Origin: Rhynchopus euleeides
Lineage: Eukaryota; Euglenozoa; Diplonemea; Diplonemida; Diplonemidae
Assembly: GCA_963210315.1 (NCBI GenBank)
Contig: OY723250.1
Location: 1,054,001-1,118,000, forward strand
DNA: 64,000 bases
Direction of reading: 5' to 3'
Shown: piece after piece, positions 53,766 to 62,787 of the stretch
How the letters are laid out: each line of letters opens with the position of its first letter
Position numbering within the stretch: position 1 is the stretch's first letter
Program-made: the position numbers and the translations under genes
Notes under the pieces: model-generated
Seen by the model: the letters and a program-made list of their open reading frames with translations, nothing else
Database searches by the model: none
Told to the model about the DNA's origin: nothing

Positions 53766-56060
53766 ATGACGGCGTGTTCGATGTACAGCGGGGCAGGTGA
53801 GACTACCAAAGCGCTCCGCCCCCGCACGGCTCATCTGCTGGGGTCTTCAAAGCTTGTGCTGCCGGAGGTGTGGGGTCGTGGTGTCATGGAGAAGCGCAAC
53901 TTCAAGGTGCGCCGCGTGCGCCCCACAGCAGTCGGCAGCACCGCGGGCAAGAAGTACCCTAAGTCTGAGAGGCCCGCACGCGAGGGAGGGGCGCGTGGCC
54001 CCTATGCGGATTACCCCTGCCCGCACACGGAAGCGGAGGATCTGCTGGTCGGCACGACACACCCGTCGCACATCACCATCAGGTCGGCAATACCGCACCC
54101 GCCCCGCTCCAAGCTGCAGGTCGCGCTGCCGCTGCAGCTGACGTCGGGCACCAGCAATAACACCGTGTCGCCAGGTCGGTCCCCAGGGCTGAAGTACCTC
54201 AACTCTCCTCGCGAGGCTGCGGCAGTGGCGGTGGCGATACCAGGCGTGGCCAAGGCACCTGCTGTGGCGGGTGCTGCAGGGTGCACCTCCCCGCCCCCTT
54301 GTGCTGACATCAGCGACACAGCGTTCCTGGCAGAAGCCTTTGGGATGGCAGCTGTGGCGACGCCGGGCGTCAACCCGCGCCTTGCGGACTACATCGGGAA
54401 GGAGTGCCAGGATGCGCAGTACACCGCAGACATCGATGCGTTTGACCAGCGCCAGACCCGTGGGTTTGAGCAGGTGTGGTCGAGCCTCGAAGGCCTGTTT
54501 GCACGTCTCAAGGGCGACCACAGCCTATCCGACAGCTGGGTTGCCGTGAGTGGGTGGCTTGACAAATTCTACTGCGACAGCGACAGCAGTGATCTCGCCG
54601 ACATCTGCAAGGAAACACTCCGCGGGCAGTACGAGACTGACGCCGCAAGGGGGCGGAGGCACCCCAACCCTGCAATGACCGCCCTGTCCCTCAGCGTCAT
54701 GGACCAGATCATGGCACTCACGGAGCGGAATCAGCCGAAGCTGACTCCTGTCTGCAGCGCAGTGCGACGCGAGATTCTGGGTGCGGTGTTTGTGCACGTC
54801 CCAAGTGCACCAGAGGTGCCTGATATCCACAACACTGATGCGGATGCAAAGGATGTGTTGCAGGGCGCTGCCGATCAGTATAAGACAAAGTCGTTCTACT
54901 CCCTGACGCGTGAGCTGAGCAACAGGATGCAGCAGGCGGAGACGGATATCATCAGCGAGGAGACGAAGCGTGAGAAGCAGCTTGCGGTGATGGACAGGGT
55001 GATATCTTACTGGCAGATGGAGTTCCAGAAGCTGATCCTGAAGGTGTGGAAGCTGCACTTCGAGAAGCAGAAGGAGGAGAAGGCACGTCTCGAGGAGCTG
55101 CGCAGGTCCAACTCTGACAACGCAGAGCTTCAGTCCAACATCGCAACGCTCAAACAGGAGGTGCTGGCGCTGCGCAACGAGCACGCGCGCCTCGTGACCT
55201 CCCTTAACGAGAGGATCCAGGAGAAGGAAGCTGAGCTGGTGGTGCTCGATGACAGGGCTAACGAGCTCGACGCGTCCAACCAGGAGCTGCTGGAGCGGCT
55301 TGCTTCCATGCAGGAGGCAACCAACAACCTTTACAAGCAGGAAGTGCAGCTCAGGGAGGATATCAGCAGCTACCAAGTTGTGTTGGAGAACACGGTGAAG
55401 TGCTACATAGAGGGCCCCCGAGCCGATGTCGCAAGGCAGGTGCATCACCAAGCCCTCCTCGAAGGCTCAGACGCAGAGAACTGGGCGTCGGATAGTGTGA
55501 CGGAGTGGTTTATCACCGCGACAGAGAAGGAGCAGAAGAAGGATTCGGCAAGTGATGTGCTTTCAGGCATCGCAAATGTGATGGTGCTGCCGGGGAAGAC
55601 CCTGGTGCCGGACTTCGCAGTACACTACCTCCGGGCGCTGCGCCACCTGAGCCCATCGGCGATTGTCGAATCCGACTTCAACAGGATCATCAACGACACG
55701 CCGAAGAACAGGCTCGACTACTTCTTCGAACTGGCGGAGCGGTGCCACATCACCCTGCCCTTCACATCGGAAGATGCTTGCACAACACAACGCGATGAAT
55801 CGCTTGCATACCACAACCAGATTATGGCAGCGCTCTTCTCACGCTTTGCCGACTCCGGCCTGCCGGGTGAATGGCAGCGTGCCGACACCTTGTCTGAGAA
55901 ATCCCCGAGCCCTCTCTGGCCCACCACGCCCACCACCCCGGAGGAATGGACGCTGCGCGTGAAGGACGCGTGGAAGAGGCGCGTGGCTTGGAAGGAGCTC
56001 AATACCTCTGTCCGCTCCAGCGCGCTGAAGGTAGCGCTGGCAACGAAGCGGAAGAAGTGA
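53766..56060 (+). CDS. coiled-coil protein, possibly cytoskeletal
   Basis: 764 residues in a single exon. Residues ~1-190 are basic and Pro/Ala-rich, probably disordered. Residues ~190-370 are helical, with FDQRQTRGFEQVW and SDSWVAVSGWLDKFY. Residues ~372-545 are a long coiled coil (KREKQLAVMDRVI ... LKQEVLALRNEHARLV). Residues ~560-765 are a second helical globular part with a basic end (ALKVALATKRKK). The central coil framed by two helical domains is common in ciliary and cytoskeletal proteins, but I recognise no family, and the flagellar idea is inference. The acceptor-like CCCACAG 18 bases upstream supports the start at ATG 53766. Confidence 0.75.
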   Translation: MTACSMYSGAGETTKALRPRTAHLLGSSKLVLPEVWGRGVMEKRNFKVRRVRPTAVGSTAGKKYPKSERPAREGGARGPYADYPCPHTEAEDLLVGTTHPSHITIRSAIPHPPRSKLQVALPLQLTSGTSNNTVSPGRSPGLKYLNSPREAAAVAVAIPGVAKAPAVAGAAGCTSPPPCADISDTAFLAEAFGMAAVATPGVNPRLADYIGKECQDAQYTADIDAFDQRQTRGFEQVWSSLEGLFARLKGDHSLSDSWVAVSGWLDKFYCDSDSSDLADICKETLRGQYETDAARGRRHPNPAMTALSLSVMDQIMALTERNQPKLTPVCSAVRREILGAVFVHVPSAPEVPDIHNTDADAKDVLQGAADQYKTKSFYSLTRELSNRMQQAETDIISEETKREKQLAVMDRVISYWQMEFQKLILKVWKLHFEKQKEEKARLEELRRSNSDNAELQSNIATLKQEVLALRNEHARLVTSLNERIQEKEAELVVLDDRANELDASNQELLERLASMQEATNNLYKQEVQLREDISSYQVVLENTVKCYIEGPRADVARQVHHQALLEGSDAENWASDSVTEWFITATEKEQKKDSASDVLSGIANVMVLPGKTLVPDFAVHYLRALRHLSPSAIVESDFNRIINDTPKNRLDYFFELAERCHITLPFTSEDACTTQRDESLAYHNQIMAALFSRFADSGLPGEWQRADTLSEKSPSPLWPTTPTTPEEWTLRVKDAWKRRVAWKELNTSVRSSALKVALATKRKK

Positions 56061-56621
56061 ATTGGTGGAGGGGCAGGGGGCGGGGGGTGGGGGTGGGATC
56101 TCGGTTGGGCGTGCGTGCCTCCCTCAGCGGAGCGCACAGCGTCCTTTTGTGTGTTGTGTTCTGTGGTGGCTATGCGGTGCGCTCTTTGCCAAGATGCTGC
56201 GCTGCTGGCGACCGCCCTGTACCATCCATGCACTTGGGGTTGAGTGACAGCCTTGGGAGTCAGAAGAAGCGAGAGAGATCACCCATCCCCACCCCACCCA
56301 CCCTGGGTTGTATTGTGCGTATGCGTGTGGCAGGGCTGTCCTGTTTTTGTTTCTGCAGCGAACGCCCCAATTGCCACACCACGAGGCTGCGACGGCACAC
56401 ACACCCCGCATACTTTTGGAAATCCCCTGACGCAGACCCACTGCTGAATTGTACCGTGTTCGTGAGGCAGGGGGTAATGGCACAGCTGCCGTCTCCTCTG
56501 TGACATGGCCTCTTTTAGTGACCGAGCCACACCGGAGGCTCATGAGTGGGATCACACACGCTGACGCATCCAGACCACTGTTGCATCCACCCATAGCAGG
56601 CGACACTGCCATCTGTTCGGC
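56061..56621. other. short intergenic gap
   Basis: This 560-base gap carries no gene. CCACCCATAGCAG ending at ~56599 is a candidate acceptor for the cyclase gene. Confidence 0.5.
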
Positions 56622-58766
56622 ATGGTGACGGCGTGGATCCAGCGCATCATCTCGCTGGATGGGAAGTTGGGCGAGAAGGAGCGTGATGACAGGCGCCTGC
56701 TCGTGCTCATCAGCTTGGGGGTGGCATGCATTCTCCTCATGGTGCTTGCTGCAAACGTCTGGTGGCCCCTGCGGGTCGTGGAGGTAACGCTCGCGGGGAT
56801 TCTGTCATGCAGCATGCCGGCTGCATGCCTTTGTGGCCGCATCACATCCCGCATGATGTACGTCTTCGTGGGTCTTCTGGCTGTCGCCACCCTCGCGGTG
56901 GACTTAGATATGCGCATGATTGGCAGCGTGCCTGTGTGGCCTTGCTTCATATTGGTGGCGGATCTTGTGATGGTCTTGCGTCTGGGCACACGCTTTGCCA
57001 CTGCGCTGATCGGCATCGCGGTGGTGTGGGTTGTCATCACATGCGCTGAGGCGATGCTGCGCGTGGGATTTTTCGACCTGCCTGGGTCGCCGCCCGACTG
57101 GTACCGGTGGGAGCGGGCACGGGTTTCCGTCGACTGTACAGAACCACCCTGCCCTGTGCCATTCTTCAGGGGGATGTTTGAGATGATGGTGTCGCTGTTG
57201 GTCGTGTTGATTGACTTCGCCGCGACGCGAGGCTTTGCAGAATCTGCCGCGAGGGAGCAGGCCGCAATGGCACACACCATTGAGACTGTGGAGGCCATTG
57301 CCGAGCTGCTGGCGGGGTACGACGTGGTCACTGTGGCGGAGATGCTGCAGGAGGAGGAGGGGCACCTGCCGCCTGCAATGCACAGGGCGCTCTCCCAGCT
57401 GGAGCAGAACCTCCGCTCGTACCAGGCGTACCTGCCTGCGGTCCTGCTGGATCAGCATCAGGACGATAACTCTGAATCACGGGACATCGTGCCTGCCGGC
57501 GCCGCACCTGGTGAGAAATCCGACCACGCAACAATCGTGTTCACTGACATCCGCGCGTCCACAGTGATCTGGGAAGCGGAACCCGAGGCAATGAAGCGCG
57601 GGATACACACACACAACGAGGTACTGCGGGATACGCTAGCTGAGTGGGGCGGATACGAGGTGAAGACCATCGGGGACGCCTTCATGGTCGCCTTCCACGA
57701 TGCATGTGCGGGCGTGGGCTTCGGGCTTGCGGTGCAGGAGAATCTGCATGCTGCGGAGTGGCCTGCTGCGCTGCTGGAGGTGGGAATCTGCCGTCCAACA
57801 GAACTGTGGGGCGGGCTGACGGCGCGTGTCGGTGTGAACGAGGGCCCTGTGACGCTGGAGACGAACAACGTGACCGGGCGTGTGGACTACTTCGGACATA
57901 CGGTGAATGTGGCATCGCGTCTCGAATCAGTTTGCGTGCCTGGCGCTGTTGCAGTGCCTGCAGGGTTATGGGAGCGTGTGCAGGGCGCGTGTGCGGGTGC
58001 GCATGCTGGTCCTGCCAAGCGCCAGAAGCTAAAGGGGGTGAGCAGCGCTTCCCATGTGCACAACGTGTGGCCTGCTGCTCTGCACGGGCGGCAGGACCAT
58101 CCCTTACCGATGCCTGCAAAGCGGCCGAACGACCCCGTCAAGTCCAATAGTAGTGTTTCGCTGGGGTCCTACAGTTCGTCCGTATCCGTAGTGCAGTCTC
58201 ACGTCCGCACTGCTCCTGTGCTAGCTTCCACAACACAGCAGCAGGCCACTGTGGGTCTAGCGACGATGCGCTTGTCATCGATCAAGGATATCAACAGCGC
58301 CCTGGCAGGAACAGTCACGCTTCTGGATCAGTATGGCGGGTCGCTGCTGTCTGTTCTCGGGAACAATATCTTCCTCGGGTGGAACGTAGGGCACCACACG
58401 ACATCACACGTGGAGTGTGCGATCCAGTTTGCAGGGCGTGCGGTGCATTCAGACGAGGAGGAAATTGAAGTACTGGCTCTCGCGAGCGGGATGGTGGAAC
58501 ATGGTGGTGTCGGGTCAGTGCGGCAGCGCTTCGTCACGGCAACGGGGACTGCTGTGGAGGCGGTACTTAGTCTAAGGCATCTGGCACTATCTTCAGAAAC
58601 GATCTGTCTGTACACAGCAGAAGCGGTGTCAGGTGCGGTGCGTCAGATGCTGACTGTCAGTGCGGCAGGGCAGTGGTACCACTGCCCTGTGTACGAGCTT
58701 GCTGACTCAACTGCCTCTCCGCTATGCAAGGACGATGTTGAGGGTGTTAAGTTTCCTCCGGCCTGA
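56622..58766 (+). CDS. membrane adenylate cyclase, class III
   Basis: 714 residues. About six membrane helices fill residues 25-200. An amphipathic linker with a coiled segment (~205-275) follows, then a class III cyclase domain (~300-455). Key residues are visible: metal ligand D309 (FTDI), K348 and second metal ligand D352 (EVKTIGD), D422 (VDYFG), N429 and R433 (NVASR). Lys348 with Asp422 is the ATP-selecting pair, so the product should be cAMP. The wording FTDI-AST-IWE and YEVKTIGD-FM resembles kinetoplastid receptor-type cyclases, though those have one membrane helix and a large ectodomain. Residues ~545-670 look like a second, degenerate cyclase fold (DQYGGSLLSVLGNNIFLGW) lacking the metal Asps. 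The start is the first ATG; the next ATG lies within the membrane region. Confidence 0.92.
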   Translation: MVTAWIQRIISLDGKLGEKERDDRRLLVLISLGVACILLMVLAANVWWPLRVVEVTLAGILSCSMPAACLCGRITSRMMYVFVGLLAVATLAVDLDMRMIGSVPVWPCFILVADLVMVLRLGTRFATALIGIAVVWVVITCAEAMLRVGFFDLPGSPPDWYRWERARVSVDCTEPPCPVPFFRGMFEMMVSLLVVLIDFAATRGFAESAAREQAAMAHTIETVEAIAELLAGYDVVTVAEMLQEEEGHLPPAMHRALSQLEQNLRSYQAYLPAVLLDQHQDDNSESRDIVPAGAAPGEKSDHATIVFTDIRASTVIWEAEPEAMKRGIHTHNEVLRDTLAEWGGYEVKTIGDAFMVAFHDACAGVGFGLAVQENLHAAEWPAALLEVGICRPTELWGGLTARVGVNEGPVTLETNNVTGRVDYFGHTVNVASRLESVCVPGAVAVPAGLWERVQGACAGAHAGPAKRQKLKGVSSASHVHNVWPAALHGRQDHPLPMPAKRPNDPVKSNSSVSLGSYSSSVSVVQSHVRTAPVLASTTQQQATVGLATMRLSSIKDINSALAGTVTLLDQYGGSLLSVLGNNIFLGWNVGHHTTSHVECAIQFAGRAVHSDEEEIEVLALASGMVEHGGVGSVRQRFVTATGTAVEAVLSLRHLALSSETICLYTAEAVSGAVRQMLTVSAAGQWYHCPVYELADSTASPLCKDDVEGVKFPPA

Positions 58767-60391
58767 AGCTGCACATGCATTATGGTTTATCAGCATGGTT
58801 TTTGCCCAAACAATCTTGCTTTGTCACGGCGAAAGGGTTTACCGCGCGCAGTGTGTTCTGAGATAGCAACACAAAACCACCGATTCGCAGCAACGCCCTT
58901 CACAGGGGCCACAGCACACTGCCGCTCCTGCGCACCAACAATACCCTGACTCTTTTCGACCACAAACAGGACTCCTCCGAGAGAATTCCGCAAACGCAGT
59001 AATCTCCTGCAAAAAATACTTTGTGTCCCGAGCAGCCTGTCGCTTCGGCCGCGACCAGTGCTCTCGCGGTGGCGAAAAAGTGGTTTTTTTCGCCTTTTTT
59101 TTGTAGCCTCATGCAATGAAGGAGGAAATGGAACACAGAGAACGCAGGTCCGATTGCTTTCTGTGCCTTTAGCTGGATCGTGCGTCCCCACTCACACCAC
59201 TTCATCAGACCGGGGAGTGGTGTACACAAGGGGTCTGCGTTCCAACAAAACAACTTTCGGCAGTAATTGGTTTGTTGTCTCGTTTTGCTGTCACTTTACG
59301 ATCCGCGGGGGCACAGATAGTTTTCCGGGTGAGTGCGTGCAAAGGCAGAACGGGATAAGTCGGATTGTTCCTTATTGTGCGCATGGGTGTCGCCTTTTTG
59401 CTTTGGCTTCGCTTTATTCTCGTTGTTTTCCCACCGAAGGAGATCGGGGCGTTGTGGTCTTGGGCTTGACAGCCGTCCCATGTCAGTTCAGTTTTCATGA
59501 TCAGGTGGTAGTCCTGTGGTGTGTCACATCGCGTGATGACATGCTCAGTTGATTCCTCCTTTTTGTCGGTGCTACGTGCGCTCTTCCGATATGTAAATTT
59601 CCCGTCATACCTTACTCAAACATTATGCAACTGTGCGAATTTCACTTTTTTGAATGAGTATTGGCTGTGCCTCTCGCATCCCCGGCGAGAGGGTCGCTGT
59701 TTCCGGTTCTTCTGGCCGCGCGGAGGTATTGCCAATCAAACGTGCTCTGTACACGCCCCAGCATACAGTAAAAGTTTCGCGGATTTTGTGCGCAGAAGCG
59801 GACAACACAACAGGACAAACAAAACAAAACAGAACAAAACAAAACAAAACAAAACAAAAGGCGCAAGGGTGGGGCACGAGTTCTCCAGAGCAAACTGCTG
59901 TTCGCCTTCCTCGCACCAAGCTGGTTTCATGTTCCCATGAACTCGGCAGTTCGTCCTCCTGGCCAGCGTCCCCCGTGTAGCCTTCTGGCTCCACAGCAGC
60001 TCTGCGACGTCACATCACAGCACGTTGACAGTACATCAGAAGCTATACCTCCCCCGCAGCACAACGAAGACAACCGCGGAGCCCTGTTTCCACGGGAGCC
60101 ACTGCAGTGCGAGCGCCTCAGAGACATCGCTGAGGTGGGGCGTCCCCCCACCCCACCCCACACGGGATCGGTGGGCAATAGCGAACGCCCCGGGGTCCCC
60201 TCCCCATAAAAAAAACCCGCCCCCAATGATTGGGGATCTCGGCAGCGTTTGGGGGGCAGCTGGTTGGTTGGGTGGGGGCCATCACGCGCGTACCCCTACA
60301 CCCTACACCTAGCCTATGGACCCTCATCTGCGCCCTCAGAGGTTTCGGCAGAAAATTCCACCGCACACCCTGGTGGGGGGGCGGGGGTGGT
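58767..60391. other. intergenic, no gene recognised
   Basis: It contains an (AAAAC)n microsatellite at about 59815-59859. No domain-bearing frame was found. Confidence 0.5.
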
Positions 60392-60425
60392 GAAATAGAG
60401 AAGGGAGCACAAGAATGATCCAATC
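60392..60425 (-). repeat. upstream repeat, inverted copy
   Basis: This reads, reversed, as GATCATTCTTGTGCTCCCTTC followed by TATTTCACCACC. It matches part of the copies at 60599-60682 and 61951-62040. Confidence 0.65.
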
Positions 60426-60598
60426 CATGGGGAGTGTGGCATTTGCCACTCATTAATACAACGACTCCCCACATCCCGCCACACAGAGGCCGTCCCGAAG
60501 ACACGCACACACACCCACCCACTCCGACACCACGCGCCTGCCACCAAGCCCTCCCTCCCGTCGGGGGAGGGACTTGAGCGCCCCCACCCCCACCCACG

Positions 60599-60682
60599 CA
60601 CTGGATCTCGGACACAACCCTGCATAACGAGTGAAGGGAGGGCAACCTTGTGATCCCTTCTGTTTCGACTTCACCACCCACC
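60599..60682 (+). repeat. upstream repeat copy ending at a start codon
   Basis: CACTGGATCTCGGACACAA, CCTGCATAACGAGTGAAGG and CTTCACCACCCACC recur in the same order at 61951-62040. The copy ends one base before ATG 60684, so it forms the 5' leader of that gene. Confidence 0.75.
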
Positions 60683-60683
60683 T

Positions 60684-61472
60684 ATGGCGGTGCCTGGGCT
60701 TGCCCCTGTTGGGGAAAGAACGCGGTGCCGGCTCCCAAGCATAGGAGGCAGCGCACCGTCATGGGGGTTGCAGACGCGCGGGAAGGACCCGGATGTGATA
60801 GATAGGCAGCTGCAGATGAAGAAGGGGCTGGTGCCGTTTCTGGTGGGGGAGCGGGACACCTCTGGGCATGTCCTGCTGGACGGGGGGGGGCGCCGCAAGT
60901 TCCCGCAACAGCGGGGCACGGAGGAGGTGTGGCCCAGAGGCAAGCCGTGCAAGCCGCGCCTCTGCAGCGAGGAGACGGAGCTGGCGAAGGGGAAGCGCTT
61001 TGGGATCGAGCACGTCAGGCAGCCCACGGAGACTTATGACGAGCCTTCTGGGAAGGGGCACCCTGCAGGTCCGAAGTCTGTCACAACGGAGAAGCCCTTT
61101 ACATCGAAGCATGTTGTGCGTGGTGAGGATGGGGTTGCTGTCGGCAGGCGTATCCCAAGGGAGATGAGCCAAGAGATGCAGATGACCCGCAAGCGCGTGA
61201 TACATTTCAAATCCGACCTGCGCAACAACGTGCGGGAGGCCGCCCCAGGGGACAAGCCCTACATCTGCCCCTCCCAGTCGCGTGACTTCTGGAAGGAATC
61301 CGCCTCCCAGCTCCCGAAGTGCGGTGTTGAGAAGTCGCTCTCCCCCAGCGCATCCGCCGCTCTGCCCAGGGGAGGAGGGCGCAGCGTGCTGAGCGAGGAC
61401 GTGCAGGCTGTGCACGACCTCCCGAAGCCTCCGAAGGACAGCGCGCACTGGAATTTCCTCGGGGGGAAATGA
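60684..61472 (+). CDS. hypothetical basic protein, 262 aa
   Basis: A single-exon frame rich in Lys, Arg, Gly and Pro with little predicted secondary structure. Short recurring phrases (GR-IPREM, KRVIHFKSDLRNNVREAAP, FWKESASQLP) and the closing SAHWNFLGGK give it the look of an extended microtubule- or filament-binding protein, but no named motif is present. There is no signal peptide and no membrane helix. Coding composition matches the neighbouring genes, and the frame is long for such GC-rich DNA with clean ends, which supports a real gene. Its leader is a dispersed repeat (60599-60682). Confidence 0.6.
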   Translation: MAVPGLAPVGERTRCRLPSIGGSAPSWGLQTRGKDPDVIDRQLQMKKGLVPFLVGERDTSGHVLLDGGGRRKFPQQRGTEEVWPRGKPCKPRLCSEETELAKGKRFGIEHVRQPTETYDEPSGKGHPAGPKSVTTEKPFTSKHVVRGEDGVAVGRRIPREMSQEMQMTRKRVIHFKSDLRNNVREAAPGDKPYICPSQSRDFWKESASQLPKCGVEKSLSPSASAALPRGGGRSVLSEDVQAVHDLPKPPKDSAHWNFLGGK

Positions 61473-62787
61473 GGGGGGGGGGGTGTGGAGGGGCGGTGTT
61501 ACAGCGGAGGTGGGGCATGAACAGTTCACTTGGTGCGACCGTAGCCTGCACTGAGAGGAAAATGGTTGGCGTGTGTGTGGGCCCTGAGGGGGGGGGCAAG
61601 TATCATAGGCTCAACCGGAAGGATAACGCCCCGCATGAACCAAAGGGAAGGGGATGGGGGGGGGGGTGTTGATTGCACAAAAAGCGGAATCAGAGTTTCC
61701 TCCCCAGCAGTCTCGCGCAGCCCTTCACAGGATGCGTGCGGCACCAACGTCGCTTTCCAGCGGTGTTGCTGAAGAGATGATGCACAGCTTTATTTAACCA
61801 TCGGTGCTGCTGCTGATGGCTGTGCCTCAAAGTCAGTTCAGGCTCTCTGTTTTCGGAGTGTGCTCCCATTCTGAGCAGCCTCCCTGGGAGGAACGGTGTG
61901 CTGATGGGTGCAAACGCTAGATTGCCTACCCCACCCCACAGGCCGGAAAAAACACTGGATTTCAGACACAACCTGCATAACGAGTGAAGGGTGATCATTC
62001 TTGTGCTCCCTTCAAATTCGATTTCACTACCCCACCCCACCCCATCACCACCACCACCACTACTGGTCTTCTTAGAGTTGCGAACGTGGCGGTGAGAGGG
62101 GGGGGGGGAATATTGCCTACTGTTCTCCACCCGGGCATCTTGTTGCTTGGCGCACACACCCCACCCCACCCTCCACCGCACACACCATCACCATCCTTAC
62201 AGAGAAGGGGGGTGTTTGCGTTACTCCCTCCACTCGCGCACTGCGGATCGTGCATCCCCCCGCACCCCACCAACACCCACACGCTAGATTATTTTTGAGG
62301 TGGGTCGTCTTAGCATAGTCTGGTAGAAGGGGCACTAGACTTCGTGCCCATATTCTTCATCGAGAGTAGGGGTCAGGGGGAGCGGTGAGGAGGGCGTGGT
62401 GTGTCTAGAGGGCCTCGGCTTCTGAGGAGGTGCAAAAAGGACCACCTCTCCCTCCCCATCCCCCCCCCCCCTCTATTTCTCCCGCTCTCACCGCCCTCCT
62501 GCCCGGCCTGTTTTCCCCCGAGGCGCGTACACAACACTTTCGTAACACTTGCAACTGCATCCCCATCAACCGGGCAGCTTGGTTCTTGATATCTCTTCAT
62601 ATTGCCGTGTCAAAAAAAGGGGCTTCGAGCAAGTCTGCTGTATTTCTTCACCTCACGCGCATCCCCTGGTGTCAATTTTTTTGTTCTTCGCCGTTTCCTC
62701 CCCCCCTCTTCCCCTCCCTCTCTTTCACACTCAACAATAACACCGGATGCCGTTGTGCGAAGCTGGCCCAACAAAGACTCAGTAGCG
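61473..62787. other. intergenic with third repeat copy
   Basis: Bases 61951-62040 carry the third copy of the upstream repeat. CT-rich tracts at 62690-62735 lie before the next gene and could serve as a splice-acceptor tract. No gene is recognised. Confidence 0.5.
61951..62040 (+). repeat. upstream repeat, third copy
   Basis: This is the direct-orientation partner of 60599-60682. It has a fuller GATCATTCTTGTGCTCCC section shared with the inverted copy at 60392-60425. It lies about 750 bases before the next start codon. Confidence 0.7.
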
